Shown: piece by piece, positions 1-12,090 of the stretch
How the letters are laid out: each line of letters starts with the position of its first letter
How positions within the stretch are numbered: position 1 is the first letter of the stretch
NCBI GenBank assembly: GCA_030015575.1
Contig: JASDDO010000028.1
Coordinates: 23,911,154-23,975,153, forward strand
DNA: 64,000 nucleotides
DNA from: Agapanthus africanus
Taxonomy: Eukaryota; Streptophyta; Magnoliopsida; Asparagales; Amaryllidaceae
Reading direction: 5' to 3'
Notes under the pieces: generated by a model
The model's database searches: none
Seen by the model: only the letters and a program-made list of their open reading frames with translations
Told to the model about the DNA's origin: nothing
Made by a program: the position numbers and the translations under genes

Positions 1-372
1 TCTGGCCGTTTCCTACGGGGTCAGGATTGACTTTAGCCATGTTCTACGGGACCAAGATTTGCTCTGGGCGTTTCCCACGGGGTCAGGATTGACATTAGCC
101 GTGTTCTACGGGACCAGGAGGTGCTCTGGGCGTTTCCCATGGGGTCAGGATTGACATTACCCGTGTTCTACGGGACCAGGAGGTGCTCTGGGCGTTTCCC
201 ACGGGGTCAGAATTGACATTAGCCGTGTTCTACGGGACCATAAGGTGCTCTGCGCGTTTCCCACGGGATCAGGATTGACATTAGCCGTATTCTATGGGAC
301 CAGGAGGTGCTCTCGCCGTTTCTCACGGGGTCAGGATTGACATTAGCTGTGTTCTACGGGACTAGAAGGTTC
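1..372 (-). repeat. 62-bp minisatellite
   Basis: About six head-to-tail units of roughly 62 bp, each with CACGGGGTCAGGATTGAC and TTCTACGGGACCAGGAGG. On the reverse strand the unit matches one part of the 171-bp minisatellite unit at 52905-54110, so the same sequence was amplified with different periods in two copies of the family. Confidence 0.85.
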
Positions 373-380
373 TCTCTCGG

Positions 381-1160
381 TTGTCTGTGAACCGTTGAGG
401 TTTGGAACAGGGACTTTGCCATGGCTCAAAGGTTGATTGTCGCGTCTGTATCCTGCTGGACTGAGGAGGAACGATGTTGGTGATCTCTAGGTTGTCTGTG
501 AACCATCGAGATTTGGAACAAGGACTTTACCATTGCTCCAAGTTTGATTGTCGCGTCTGGATCCTGCTGGAATGAGGAGGAACGCTGTTGTTGATCTCTA
601 GGTTGTCTGTGAACCGTCGAGATTTGGAACAGGGACCTTGCCATGGCTCCAAGGTTGATTATTGCGTCTGGATCCTGCTGGAATGAGGAGGAACACTGTT
701 GTTGATCTCTAGGCTGTCTGTGAACCGTCGAGATTTGGAACAGGGACTTTGCCATAGCTCCAAGGTTGATTGTCGCGTCTGGATCCTACTGGAATAAGGA
801 GGAACGTTGTTGGTGATCTCTAGACTGTCTGTGAACCGTCGAGATTTGGAACAGGGACTTTACCATGGCTCCAAGGTTGATTGTCGCGTCTGTATCCTGC
901 TGGACTGAGGAGGAACGCTGTTAATGATCTATAGGCTGTCTGTGAACCGTCGAGATTTGGAACATGGACTTTGCCATGGCTCCAAGGTTGATTGTTGCGT
1001 CTGAATCCTGCTGGAATGGGGGAAAACGCTGTTGGTGATCTCTAGGCTGTCTGTGAAACGTCGAGATTTGGAACAGGGACTTTGCCATGGCTCCAAGGTT
1101 GATTGTCGCATCTTAATCCTGCTGGAATGAGGAGGAACGTTGTTGTGGGTCTCCAGGCTG
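381..1160 (-). repeat. 111-bp minisatellite
   Basis: About seven tandem units of roughly 111 bp, each containing GTCTGTGAACCGTCGAGATT and GATCCTGCTGGAATGAGGAG. Units drift by point changes and small indels. Reverse-strand reading frames across it come from the repeat and are not treated as genes. Related sequence occurs at lower copy number around 52530-52890 and 54940-55250. Confidence 0.85.
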
Positions 1161-2149
1161 TAGATGTGACCGTCAAGACTTGGAACTAGGGACTCTGTCG
1201 TGGCTCCGTTGTTTTGACACTGGGGTCAGTTGTTGATGTTGCATCTGGATCCTGCTGGAGTTGAGAAGGAACGCCGCTGTTGATCTCTAGGTTGCCTATG
1301 AACCGTCGAGATTTAGAACTAGGGACTTTGCCATGGCTCTGTTTAGTGGATGTCGCGTCCGTATCCTGCTGGAATAAGAAGGAACGCCGTTGATGGTCTC
1401 TAGACTGTAGATGTCGCTGTCGAAATCTGAAACTAGGGAATTTGTCGTGGCTCCGTTTGGTGGATGTCGCGTTCGTATCCTGCTGGAATGAGGAGGAACG
1501 ATGTTGATGATCTCTAGGCTGTAGATGTTGCCATCGAGACTTGGCTCTCTTTCTAACGGAGCCTGGTGGGATGATATGATCCTCTCTTTGTTTTTGGCCC
1601 TGGATTGTATACAGGGATCGATATGATCTCATCTGTAGCGCAAAAGTTTCATTTTATATATTTTTCTTTCCGCGATGCTCTATCATTTCAGCTTTTATAT
1701 CGCGAAAGTTGCGATTGCCCAATCATTTCGGCTATTTTTCGCGGTGTCTAATCATTTCGGCTATTTGTTTTATTTACTCGCTACTTTTTATTGCGAGTTG
1801 CCCAACCATTTCGGCTATTTTATATGCATATATTTTACTTGATGATTTTGTTGCAAGTTGCCCAATCATTTCGGCTATTTCATATGCATTTCTTTTACTT
1901 GCTAATTTTATTGCAAGTATTGAACTTGGAACCTGATGCCAATCTCAGCATCAGCATCGCTGCGACTGGAATATTGGCATGAGCGAATCATCATTTGCCG
2001 TGAAAGGGCTTGGAATTTGATACCGATTTAGGCATCAGCATCGCTACCACCGGGACTTTGCCAGGAGCGAATCATCATTTGCCTCTGTCGATGTCGAACA
2101 AAGGTGGCTTAGCAAACAGGGTTAGGATCCTGTTGACTAAGGCTTTTGA
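1161..2149 (-). other. Non-coding 3' part of copy 1
   Basis: No gene seen. It holds a degraded continuation of the 111-bp repeat, a CCTGGATTGTATACAGGGAT motif near 1600, and about five spaced copies of CCCAATCATTTCGGCTATTT (1718-1885) separated by short inverted repeats. The same block lies in reverse at 52080-52560 in the complete element. Confidence 0.7.
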
Positions 2150-2671
2150 CTTTATGAGCCGTAAAGGTCTCATAAAGGTATTTCTCCCTACGAGTCGTGA
2201 GGATCTCGTAGGTGCGTTTTCTCCTTAAAAATCGTGAGGATTCTTAAGTGTATGTTCTCTTATAAGTCGTAAGGATCTTACAAGAGTGTTTTCTCCTTAT
2301 AAGTCGAGAGGATTTACAAGGGTTGTTCATCGTGTGAAGATATCCCTCGTCAATAGTGGGACTCTGTTGGGGAAACGTTTATTCGTGCCCATGGATTGTA
2401 TACAAGGGTCAACATTGAACCGCTTGTAGGGCAAAATCGGGGTGTATGACGGCTTAAGAACAGGTTCAGATCCCTGTAGCTTAAGGCTTTTGAATCCTAT
2501 GAGCTGTGAGGATCTCATAGGGGAATTCTCCTTAAGAGTCATGAGGATCTCGTAAGTGTAATTTCTCCTTAGGAATCATGGGGATCCCTAAGTGTGTTGC
2601 TCCCTTGTGAGTCGTAAGGATCTCACGCAGGTATTTTCTCCTCACAAGGTCGAGAGGTCCTTGCAAGTGTC
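2150..2671 (-). repeat. Stem-loop arrays, copy 1 (two clusters)
   Basis: Two clusters (about 2150-2321 and 2496-2671) of roughly 40-bp units. Each unit is an inverted repeat around the loop TCGTGAGGAT (complement ATCCTCACGA) followed by TTTTCTCC. Examples of arms are CTACGAG/CTCGTAG and CCTATGAG/CTCATAGG. Arms differ between units but remain complementary. A GTATACAA motif lies between the clusters near 2395. The same clusters occur in the other two family B copies. Confidence 0.75.
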
Positions 2672-3060
2672 TTTTAACGAGATTGCGTCCTTTCGGGTTT
2701 TCACAAACTCGCCGGTAGTCCTGTTGTTTTTACTCACGGAGCCCTTTCGGATTTTCATCCGTGCCCATCTCGCTTATGGACGTACCGTTTTTTTTGTCAG
2801 CCTTGGGATGCTGCGGTCCGTAGTAATTTATAGACGTCTCGGTCAGCTGCAAGTTTTAGGACATTGTGGTCCATTGTTAGTTTAGGGACGTTTCGGTCCG
2901 TTGTTAGTTTTAGGACATCTCGGTCCGTCGTTAGTTTAAGGACATTTCGGTCCGTTGTTAGTTTTCGGACATCTCGGTCCGTCATTAGTTTAGGGACATT
3001 TCGGTCCGTTGTTAGTTAAGGGACATTTCGGTCTGTGGTTACCATATTTGAGACGAATTT
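2672..3060 (-). repeat. CCGAAAGGGC module and GGAC-N6-GTCC array, copy 1
   Basis: A single copy of the module with GCCCTTTCGGATTTTCATCC (about 2679-2790) is followed by several GGAC-six bases-GTCC inverted repeats separated by TTAGTTT (2880-3060). The complete element has two copies of the module in the same place just after gag. No coding signal. Confidence 0.7.
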
Positions 3061-6000
3061 CTAGTTTACAGACTTTTCGGTCCATGAGGCTTTCTCTATG
3101 AATAAGCACGATGCCCCTGGCATGTCCGTCTTTTCCGGAGCATGTGGTTGTGACGGGTTCATCTTCCAGTTTTTGGACAGCGCGAACTTTCCCTGTTGAT
3201 ACTGGTCTTCAACCCAATTTTTGAAGACGTGGCAATCTTCGATCGGATGACCCAATACTCGGTGGTAGGGGCAGTAATTGGGATCGTTGACATCGTTCAG
3301 TTGTAATGGGTGTTTCGGCTCCGGTAGAGTGATGAGCCCGTTGTGCACTGCTAGCTCGAACAACCTTCTTGTTTTATCCCGGGGAAACGAGTAGGGACGT
3401 CTCAACTTTTCATCGAGAGATTGCCGCTTGTTGCTTTGGCGAGCAACCGGTCTCGGGCCACTCGGTTAGTGTTGAGCGTTGGCGACGAAGGTCGCTTTTC
3501 CCTTCCCCTTATCCTTTTTGTTCGATCCCTTGTTTGCGAGTCCGAGATTCTTTTCGGGTAGCGTGCGATTGCGCAGCTGAATGTTCTTGCAGCTTTTCGT
3601 TTCTTCCTCTTTTCCTGAGGTGGATTCTTTGAAGAGAGAGCTGAGAGCCATTTCTTCTTCAGAATCGCTCTCGAAGGTGAGAACTTACGATCCCCTGCTA
3701 TCAACCATGTGACAGTTGTCGGCAGCTCTTCCTCGTTCGTCTGTCGTATTTTTCTGTTGTCGACGAGCTTCACGCTTCATCCTCTTGAAGTGCTGCTTGT
3801 GAGCGACATACCCTTACCACCAATTTTTAAAGGCGTTGCATTCTTCAGTAGGGTGTGCAATCTTCTGATGATATAAGCAGAAGTTAAGATGTACGTCCGC
3901 TTCATCAAGATGTATACCGCCAGGAGAATTTTCTCTGAAAGAGGGCAGCTTCATTCACATCGATATGGCTTTGGCGAACCTTTTCCTTGTCTTGAACCTG
4001 CTTTTATTTGCGGCGGATGTACTTTGATCTGATCTGGTGGGAGTGTTTAAACTTTTTCGTCCAGTCGCCGGCGTTTGGCTTTTTCAAATATGGCCATCTC
4101 GCGCTCTCGATCAGCTTTGCTTTTCAGAAGTGCTTCGTTCAGGAATGCGTCAATCATTTCATCTTACGGTCCTAGGAGTTCTGGTTCGGGATCTGCCCCC
4201 AGTTTCTCTGCATCCAGAGCTTCTTCACCGTTTATTAACGAGTGAGAGATCACATGGCAGCTTGCCACATAATTCTCAGGTTCATCCGACGAGTCTTCTC
4301 CATTTTCATCATCTTCGTCCTCAAGGACGTGGCTGAGAAATTCTTGGAGTGTGACTGAGGTCTGCGCCTTCTGGTTATATTCTTCCAGCGCGTCAATATG
4401 TTTTTGCAGATCCGTGCGCTTGTCATCAGGCTTCATGGGCGTTTTGGTCTTTTTCTTCTTCTTCGAAGACTTTGACAGCTGGGTGTGGGCGCTTTGACTA
4501 TCACCACCAACTTTTGGAGTTAGGCGCGGCTTCAGCATTCCCTTGATGACTTCGGGTTCCAGCGGACTTTTTCATTTGATCGCCGGGCATGTTTGGAGAT
4601 CCTTCAGCATTCTTTTCGTTTTAGTTGAAAGAACGACTTCCCATGGAGCTTTTTCTATAAAAGAGTATGATGCCCCCGGTGTGTCCGCCTTTTTGAGAGC
4701 TTGTGGCTGGGGCGGGTTTACTTTCCAATTCTTAGACAGTGCGAATTTGCCCTGTTGGTATTGGTTCTTAATCCACCCTTTGAAGACGAAGCAATCTTCG
4801 ATCGGATGGCCCACCGCTTGGTGATAGGGGCAATAATTGGGATTATTAGCCTCACCGGGTTGCAATGGGTGTTTTGGATCCGGCAAGTTGATGAGCCTGT
4901 TGCGCACCGCCAGCTCGAACAATCTCCTCATTTTGTCCCGGGGAAACGAATAAGAGAGCTTCATTTTCTCATTAAAGAATCGTCGTCTCTTGTCTTGGCG
5001 ATCAGTTGGCTTTGGACCACTGGGCTGCTGCTGAGCATTGGCGACGAAGGTCGCTTTCCCTTTCCCTTTTTCATTTCGAGATTCCAGCTTCGAAGGAAAT
5101 GGCCTATGACCCATCTGATCCATTTGGGCCAGTTTGTCAATCAAGGCCTGGAAAGTAGTTGGCTTGAAGAACATCATGAATTGTGAAATGGTCGTCTGCG
5201 GAACAAGAGTACCCACGAACATGCCTACCGCAGGTGCTTCCTCGATGCGCTGCTCGCACTTTGACCATAGATTCCGCCATCGTATCGCGTATTGCATCCA
5301 TGTTTCGCCTGGCTTCACTATTGCGTTAATTAATGCGGTGATCGAGGTGCGCTCGCTAGCGCTTGCGAAACGTTGGGTGAACAGCAAGTCCATCTCCGCA
5401 AAAGTTTTGACGGAGTCGTACGGGAGCTCAGAGTACCACTCGAATGCTGTCTCCGACAAACTGCCAACAAACTGGCGAAGCAATAGTTTGTCATCCCTTC
5501 CAGTGTTGCCGCACAGAGCTCTAAATTGAGCAACGTGCTGGTGTGGATTTCCCGTCCCCTTATATACGTGGAATTTGGGGATCGTGTATCCCGGCGGGTA
5601 CTTTATCTGGTCGTACCAATCCGGATAGGTTCGTCCCGTCTTAACAATTTGCCCAGCTGCTTCATTCGCCTGATGAACTCGTATCTGCTGAGCGATGTAA
5701 TCATCCAGGCGGCTTTTGAGATGGTCTCCTCTTTGGCTGCTGAACAAGCCGGAAGAGGGTTTGACGTCTTCCCTCGCTCGTCTTCGAGGATAATCGGAGG
5801 ATCTTCAGCTGGAGGATCCGGGTGTAACATCATCCCGACCATGTCTTGGAATAAGAACGCCATTCGTTTTATGTTGGCAGCTTGTTCTGATGCCTCTTTG
5901 TCCTTCTTTTTGAGGATTCTGCGGAGGAACTCAGCATCAGTTTCTTGTTCTCGACGTTGCTCCGATGACGTTTCCGGGCTTTCTTTTGGCTCTGTGAGTA

Positions 6001-7300
6001 CGGCCATTTGTGTCAACATTTCCTGGAGCTTCTGTTGTTGCTCCTGGGCCTTTGTTACGGATCTGGTGAGTGGTCGATGGCCCGTAGAGATACGGCTATC
6101 CTTTTTCCCGGATGCCATATAGACAGTATGTATCACCATGCCCCCAGTCTTGGGGCGTTTAGATTCAGTGTTCTTGCGATTCGTCGCAGACACCGGGATT
6201 TTCTCCAGCCTTCTCCTCTTGTGAGCGGTCGAATTTGAGTGGGCCGTTGTAGCGGGCACCCGAGTAGATGACGTCTCCTGCGGTAGGACAGGGTGGTCTT
6301 TTTCTTACCGAACCTTTATATTTTTCTTTCGGCGGGAGTAATCTGGATCAATCATCGAGTCTTGGACTTGATGCCAGACCTTGTAAACTTTAGAGGACAG
6401 CCACTGAGGGGGCTGCTCTGGCTTCGCCTTTGTGATCTTTTCAACAGGCGGAGGAGGCTTTTGTAGCACGGCAGTTGGCGAATTCTTGCGCACCCTGTTA
6501 AGTAGTTCAAAGCTGTTCCCAATTGGAACAACAACATCAACTTCTACAGTTGGAGCTGGCGGAGTCAGTCCAGAGGGTGAACTGCCCCCGGCTTTCCTCA
6601 CTCGGCGCCAGTGGCGATGTCGAGCATGTCGTGCGGCTGGGATTACATCCGCTGTTGGACGAGCTCCCTCATACCCCTTGCTTTAAGGAGAGGCTGTTAT
6701 TGGTGTTAGCATGTCGAAGACTGACATCCGTTGAGAGGGGCTAGTCAGTCTTGCGAAAACCGACTTTCGAACAGGGGAAACAGCCTTCATGACTTCGCCT
6801 GGAACAGGAGCTGAAACGGCCAGTCTTGTGAAGACCGGCCCCTGAGCAGGAGAAATCGCCTTGGTGACTTCAGGAGTAGGAATGGTTAACCGCTTAGGGA
6901 TAACACCTTCAGGTATCGCGGTCTTCTTCACGGGCCCACTTGAGCTTTGGCCCAATCTGTTGAAAACTGAGGCACTGGATTTGGGCGACCCGTTGAGAGG
7001 GGCCACGGTAGTCGTAAGCCGATCAAAAACCGACTTCTTCGGAGCTTCCTATGTTGGCATCTGAACGCTGAAACTCGTTGGTGGGATCATGGTCCGGAAG
7101 AATAGCCCAGTGGTGGATTGGGTCACTTGTTCCACCGGCATTGTGAAAAGGGAGGCCGCTTGGGGTCCGTAAGTCACTCCTCCGGACAAGACGAAGTGAG
7201 AGTTGTTGTTGCAGCTAGTGCAGTTTGAGGCCATTAATCTTCTGTTATCTGCATGGAGCAAGGCACCAAATCTTAGTACCTCGAATTCAGGGGCAACCAT
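3061..7300 (-). pseudogene. gag: Decayed Gag polyprotein of family B, copy 1
   Basis: Capsid and nucleocapsid-like Gag, about 1.3-1.4 kb codons long before decay, starting at an ATG that overlaps the element C boundary (7298-7300). Seen in order: the N-terminal SNCTSCNNNS/GGVTYGPQAAS block (near 7230), an RHWRRVRKAG-like block (near 6610), a glutamine-rich coiled segment (near 6030), the capsid core with FEWYSELP and LLFTQRF (5350-5480), and CX2HX4HX4C knuckles near 4830 and 3270, with a decayed one near 3860. In-frame stops lie at about 7049, 6683, 6305, 4572 and 4164, and there is a frameshift near 5710. No pol follows on the 3' side. It is a dead copy; homology to the family B gag at 47036-50818 is clear throughout. 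Confidence 0.85.
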
Positions 7301-7541
7301 GTAACAACCCCAAATTTCCAATACAAGTTTTTACAAAAAAAAATTCAAAAAATCCATAAAGGGGTATTTTAGCCTGAGCACAAGTTATAAGTAATTATTT
7401 TGCTTTTTAATTACAAGTTAAAAGAATGTAACAACTCCATTTTTAGTGTACAAAAATTTGCTTTAAAATTAATGTATACTTGGGGTATTTACATTTACTG
7501 TTATTACTTTAACTAATTAATTAGCTCCATAATTACAAAAA

Positions 7542-7610
7542 GGAGCTTGTAGCTCATTGGTAATACCTTGCACTGCTGAACCAAGCCACCATAGTTCAAA
7601 TCTCATACCA
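7542..7610 (+). promoter_or_regulatory. tRNA-like Pol III A-box/B-box pair in LTR C
   Basis: TAGCTCATTGG at 7550-7560 fits the A-box, and AGTTCAAATCT about 32 bp downstream fits the B-box of tRNA-derived promoters. The block is followed by an AT-rich stretch with a T run, as after a SINE. A full cloverleaf is not evident, so this is not called a tRNA gene. The same block is in the 3' LTR at 12334-12400. Confidence 0.5.
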
Positions 7611-8019
7611 TACATTATTTTTAATATTGATTTTTTTTAAACCTTTAGAATACCAAGAGTTTATACGTGCATATCTCACAAAAACCCCACTACACCCAAA
7701 GATGCAACATTTCCAGAAGTTAGATGAACCGTCGGGGGGGTCCTGGCCGTCTGACTCGGCCGGGAATCGGCCAAATCGTCCTTGACTCGGTTTGACTCAA
7801 TCCCCAGACCGAGTCACGGCCGATTTGGCCAATTCCGGCGACGACCCCAACATGAAAGTTGTGTATTTTCATATTCCCTATGCTCCTGAAAAATTTCATC
7901 CTCAGAACACTTCCAGAGCTATTTTAAAACCCCAATTACTCCACTTTTAATACATTTTTTAATACATTTTATCACATTTTTTCATTTTAACTTTTTATCT
8001 ACCCTAACCCTAGCCTACC

Positions 8020-8030
8020 CTATAAATACA
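8020..8030 (+). promoter_or_regulatory. TATA box of LTR C
   Basis: CTATAAATACA, followed by a CCCCCTACCCTCTACC pyrimidine tract. Present at the matching place in the 3' LTR (12802-12812). The position suggests that U3 is about 750 bp and that R-U5 occupies most of the LTR. Confidence 0.6.
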
Positions 8031-10543
8031 CCCCCTACCCTCTACCCTCTCATCCCAAAATCCTGAGCCCACTCTCTCAAAAATTTTCCAAGAGTCGTGT
8101 ACTTTGAAAACAAGCTCGAGGCGAAGCTCCGACGAAATTCCGGCGGAACTTCCGGCGAACGTTTTGGGAACTACCGGCGACGAAGCAATACATCAGCAAT
8201 CACCCTATTTCCCTCTCACTCCCTTGTTCAATCTATAACCCATAAGTCCTACTTCCTTCCCTCTTTTTTATTCAAAAAATACGAAATTACAAAACCCGAC
8301 GGAATCGGAACAAATCCGATTTCTGATTCGGTTTTCTATAAAATTCCACTTCTCACTAATACAATCATACTTAAACATCCTTATGTTGATTATTAAACAC
8401 TAATCAAACAATTTGAACAAGTTTCATCACATGAAATGATAGCCCTTTTCAAATTATCGTATTTTTCACTTAAATACCACATTATTTCAATCCTTCATTT
8501 AACCTCATCAAACTTGCTATACATTTAAAGTAAATCACGAGGTAATGACCTACCTCCTCACACACTCATATGCAACACCCCCGAGAACCTAGAATACGAG
8601 AAAATAAACATTTTCATTTAAATACCATATATTTAATAAAACCATTTCTAAAAGATTTAGTTTTGATACACTTTTTAAAGAAGTATCACTTATTATGAAA
8701 ATACGATAAGTTGTGGACATCGGTCGTTTATGTAAACCTGACTTTGTGGTGTCTAGGCTAGGCAAGTGAGAATGGTAACTTTAAAAGGCCCGACTCACGA
8801 TGATTCGTGAACGGATCCCTCCTTTCCTCACTTGTACTTACCTGGCCACAATTGGCGGTGAAGAGGCGATTTGAGATATCTCACAACTTGTCGTCTGGAC
8901 CAGTTAAGGATAGACTGGTTGACTTAGGTGAATCTAGAACATAAAATACGGAAAATATACACCTTTACAAATAAATACCATTTACTTCATAAAACCGTTT
9001 TCTAAAGGATTTAGTATTTACAATCTTTGCAAAGCGCCGCTACAACCCACTTTGGGGAACCCGTTCGGGATGGTGCGGTTTATCGCACATCCTCGGGCTT
9101 AGTAGTGCGAGATTCAGACCCCCGCAAGGAGCATTCGGTCTCGAAAGATTTAAAATACGACATCTTAAGAAAATGAGATTTTTAGAATATAAAATATTTA
9201 TTAAAAATATTTTTGTATAAATATATGTATATTTATCATTAAAATACCTATTTTATTATGATATAAATATTCCATCTTTTTCTAAAAATCACAAGAATAA
9301 ATTTTACACTAAAATACTATGAATTCCAAATAAATCAACTTTACAAATAAATACCTTTATTTATGAAATTAGGATATTTTCACTAGAAAGATCACAATAT
9401 AAAATCCACCTTTATTACAACTCTAAAGATGAATAACGAATACTTGAGGTGTATTTTGAAAAGTATATAAAAGTATTTTTACATAAAACCCCCTCAAGTT
9501 TTATAAATTTTCCTAAGGACCCTAGCAAATTATAGGTAAGAATTAATCAAGACTTCGATTTACATTTCTAATTGTCTGACTCGGGTTTGAGTCTGATTAT
9601 ATTTGACTTGAATATGATTCAAGTACAATCTACAATCTTCAATATTGCAATTCAACATGAGTCCATGAATCCAATTATCAATCTATACAACTTGACCGAA
9701 CCGAACCATGGATATGCATTCCATTTACATGATTCTCCAGTTATTCCATTTACATGATTCTACGGTTACATCCGTTTACTGATATCATGGTTTCGGTCAG
9801 TCTTTCAATTATACATTCAACACAATTTACAGTACAAAACAATACAAATAAAACACTACGGGGTTTAAGGGGTGCATTGGTACGGAAGATGTTAAAGGTG
9901 GCACGGGACGGTAAGATTAAGACACCTAACATGAATCCAATTGCCGTTGTTCCAGGTTGTATAACGGAGCCTTGTACTTCCATTTGCCCCGGTCTCTAGC
10001 ATACCGAGACCCCTCTCGTATACACTGGCATTCTTCTGTACCAAGTTACAAACAACAGCGTTAATACAACATTACAACAATATAATATAATATTAAAAGC
10101 TACTCTCTCTCTCTTTCTTCTTTTCTACTTCTCCCTTATCTTTGGGACTTACCGAGCGATCTGTTCGCTGACGACGTTCTATTTCTTTCTTCTTTGAATG
10201 TCGTCAGGTGGTTTGGACCCGACAGAGATCGAGCCATCTGCAGAAGAATTGGATCAGCTTGCTGAAGAACCAGAGCTCTAGTTTCATTGTACATTTTCCA
10301 TTCAGTACTTTTCATTTCCTGTCATGCCATTGTTTAGGCATCATTTTTATTTCAGTTGTATTTCCTTTTCTTGCATTGTACAAAAGAATGTTAATAAATA
10401 AAAGTTGTTGTTTTTATTATAGCTTGCCTCTTGTGTATTTTTGTTTATATTGCTTAGATACGCTCAGCGTATATACTTCTGAGTATATGCGTAGCGGACC
10501 AGTCTCGTCCCCTTCGCCGTATACCGGAAAGCGGGGCGTGACA

Positions 10544-10726
10544 GGTTTTGTTGGTGGCCCATGCAGGTCAGAGCTGTATGGAACCCTAAGAAATATAAAA
10601 CACAAGAAACAGCAACTAAAACATTCTTTACAATTCATGTTCCTTGAATCTTACAATTTCATATTTCTTGAATCTTATCATTTCATGTACTTGAATCTGT
10701 CCTAACCTAAATTTTTCTTCAAGGTT
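10544..10726 (+). other. Leader of element C with degenerate PBS
   Basis: Follows the 5' LTR. TTGGT and TCAGAGC, the two ends of the usual initiator-Met primer site TTGGTATCAGAGC, are separated here by about 12 extra bases (near 10550-10575). The rest is an untranslated leader with three CTTGAATCTTA-like repeats before the gag ATG at 10727. Confidence 0.4.
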
Positions 10727-11919
10727 ATGGATTCCCCGAACAACACCAGCACCAACGTCAACAACACACCTCCACCTCCACTACCAATCGTTCCTGCTGT
10801 TCCTGCGCCACCCACCGAGCAAACAGTGCTACTTGAGGCGATCCGCGGCCTTCTTGAGGGACATCAACAACTCCTGAACCGTCCCGAGACTGACGCACCT
10901 GTGGTAAAGCAATTCAGGGCTTTACATCCTAAGCAGTTCTCCGGAAAGGGAAGCCCACTTGAAGCTGAGGAATGGGCACAAAGTATCGAGAATGATCTGG
11001 CAGCAGCACAAGTGCCAGAAATAACTTGGGTCCGAGTTGCGAAGCTGCAACTCACGGATAATGCTGCAACTGGTGGAAGGCGGAAGAAAGTCGTCTTGAA
11101 CAGCCTATTGAATGGAAGACTTTTCGCGATAAGTTCGACGCGAAGTACTTCCCTGTGACTGCCAGGTTTGCCATGGAACAGCAGTTCATTCATCTACAAC
11201 AAGATTCGATGTGGGACAAGTCAGTAGATGAGTATGACGCTGAATTCACCATACTCGGTCGGTAAGATATGTCACAGCATTTCAAATTTTTAATATCACA
11301 TACTACACAGCTAACACAAGACCATAACAGATTTGCGGCACACCCGATACCGACGGATGAGATCAGAGCCCGTCGATTTCAACAAGGTTTGGACACATAA
11401 ATTCAGGCTGCACTAGCCACAGGGAAATTTCTGACACATGAAGATGCTCTGGAAGCTGCCCGCAGTTATGAGGCAGTAATAAAGGCGAGGGGCAGACCCC
11501 AATCTGCCGGTTTGAAACGCCCTGCCACTCAAATGGCAGGAGGAGCCTCTTCCAGGCCATCGTTTGAACCCAGGAGAACTGAAGAAATTTGCCATTACTG
11601 CCATAGAAAAGGACACTTGTGGAAGGACTGTAGACGCGCAAAAGGCCTGTGTCTAATTTGTGGCGTATCCAATCACAGAATTGAGACCTGTCCATATAGA
11701 TACAACTCAGTTCACACACCTACCAACTACCAGCAGCAGCCAGCTATCCAGGCTCCTGCAACTCGTCCTGCACTACCTGCTCCACCACCTGCACAGCCTA
11801 CTCGTCAATTCCAACAAGCAATGAGGGACATGCCTAGAGGGCAGAGAAATAGGCCCCAAAGGCAGAATGTGCCTCTAGCTAGAAGGAATGTACCACGGTG
11901 ACAGATATTCACATTAGAA
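10727..11919 (+). pseudogene. gag: Gag of element C (chromovirus type), intron-containing, decayed
   Basis: Starts at ATG 10727 with a proline-rich N-terminus, then FRALHPKQFSGKGSPLEAEE, typical of Tekay/Del capsid. A one-base deletion near 11069 destroys the expected tryptophan pair; the downstream frame continues through KFDAKYFPVTARFAMEQQF. The capsid frame is broken at 11262 by sequence with clear intron signals (11262-11330), after which GRFAAH follows in register. A stop near 11398 (TAA) interrupts the next part. Two knuckles close the protein: CHYCHRKGHLWKDC (CX2CX4HX4C) and CLICGVSNHRIETC. The TGA at 11899-11901 is followed by in-frame sequence. No protease or RT follows; the next feature is the purine tract of the 3' LTR. 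Family assignment is firm, the intron is inferred. Confidence 0.8.
11262..11330 (+). other. Probable spliceosomal intron in gag of element C
   Basis: Starts GTAAGATATG and ends ATAACAG, with a CTAAC branch-point-like motif at 11311-11315. It is 69 bp and AT-rich. Removing it joins an arginine codon across the boundary and keeps the capsid frame, in the region where related Gags read continuously. Without splicing, the first codon after the boundary is TAA. Confidence 0.6.
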
Positions 11920-12076
11920 GCCGTAGAAGCCGAGACTGTAGGTCAAGGTAACATCGGTAAGCCTTTTTCACCCTTGTATCACTTTGTTATTTTTATACAC
12001 TATCTATACTCCAGTCACCAGACTTTCCTTGAAACTGTTACAATTTCCTTTTACAAATTTCGAGGATGAAATTTTT

Positions 12077-12090
12077 AAAGGAGGGTAGAA
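12077..12090 (+). other. Polypurine tract of element C
   Basis: AAAGGAGGGTAGAA immediately before the 3' LTR start; expected plus-strand primer. Confidence 0.7.

Larger units (their letters stand above)
1..7299 (-). mobile_element. Family B gag-only LTR retrotransposon, copy 1 (partial)
   Basis: Reverse-strand copy of the gag-only family whose complete member lies at 43329-60095. Reading leftward from 7300 it shows gag (3061-7300) and then a non-coding 3' part (1-3060) with the same ordered blocks as the complete copy: GGAC/GTCC hairpin units, the CCGAAAGGGCTCC module, two stem-loop arrays, the GTATACAATCC motif and minisatellites. The 5' end (PBS and LTR) is missing because element C begins at 7300; the 3' LTR lies outside the window. 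No protease, reverse transcriptase or integrase similarity is visible. Confidence 0.85.
7300..10543 (+). repeat. 5' LTR of element C
   Basis: 3,244 bp from TGTAACAACC to GGGGCGTGACA. It contains a tRNA-like Pol III box pair (7542-7610), a G+C-rich inverted repeat built on CTCGGCC/GGCCGA around 7745-7850, and a TATA box at 8020-8030. AT-rich sequence with no gene fills the rest. The first 820 bp match the 3' LTR with scattered substitutions and small indels, so the insertion is not recent. Confidence 0.85.

Noticed and set aside
7542-7610. tRNA gene
   Set aside because: A-box and B-box are present but acceptor and anticodon stems do not form properly; treated as a tRNA-like promoter block.
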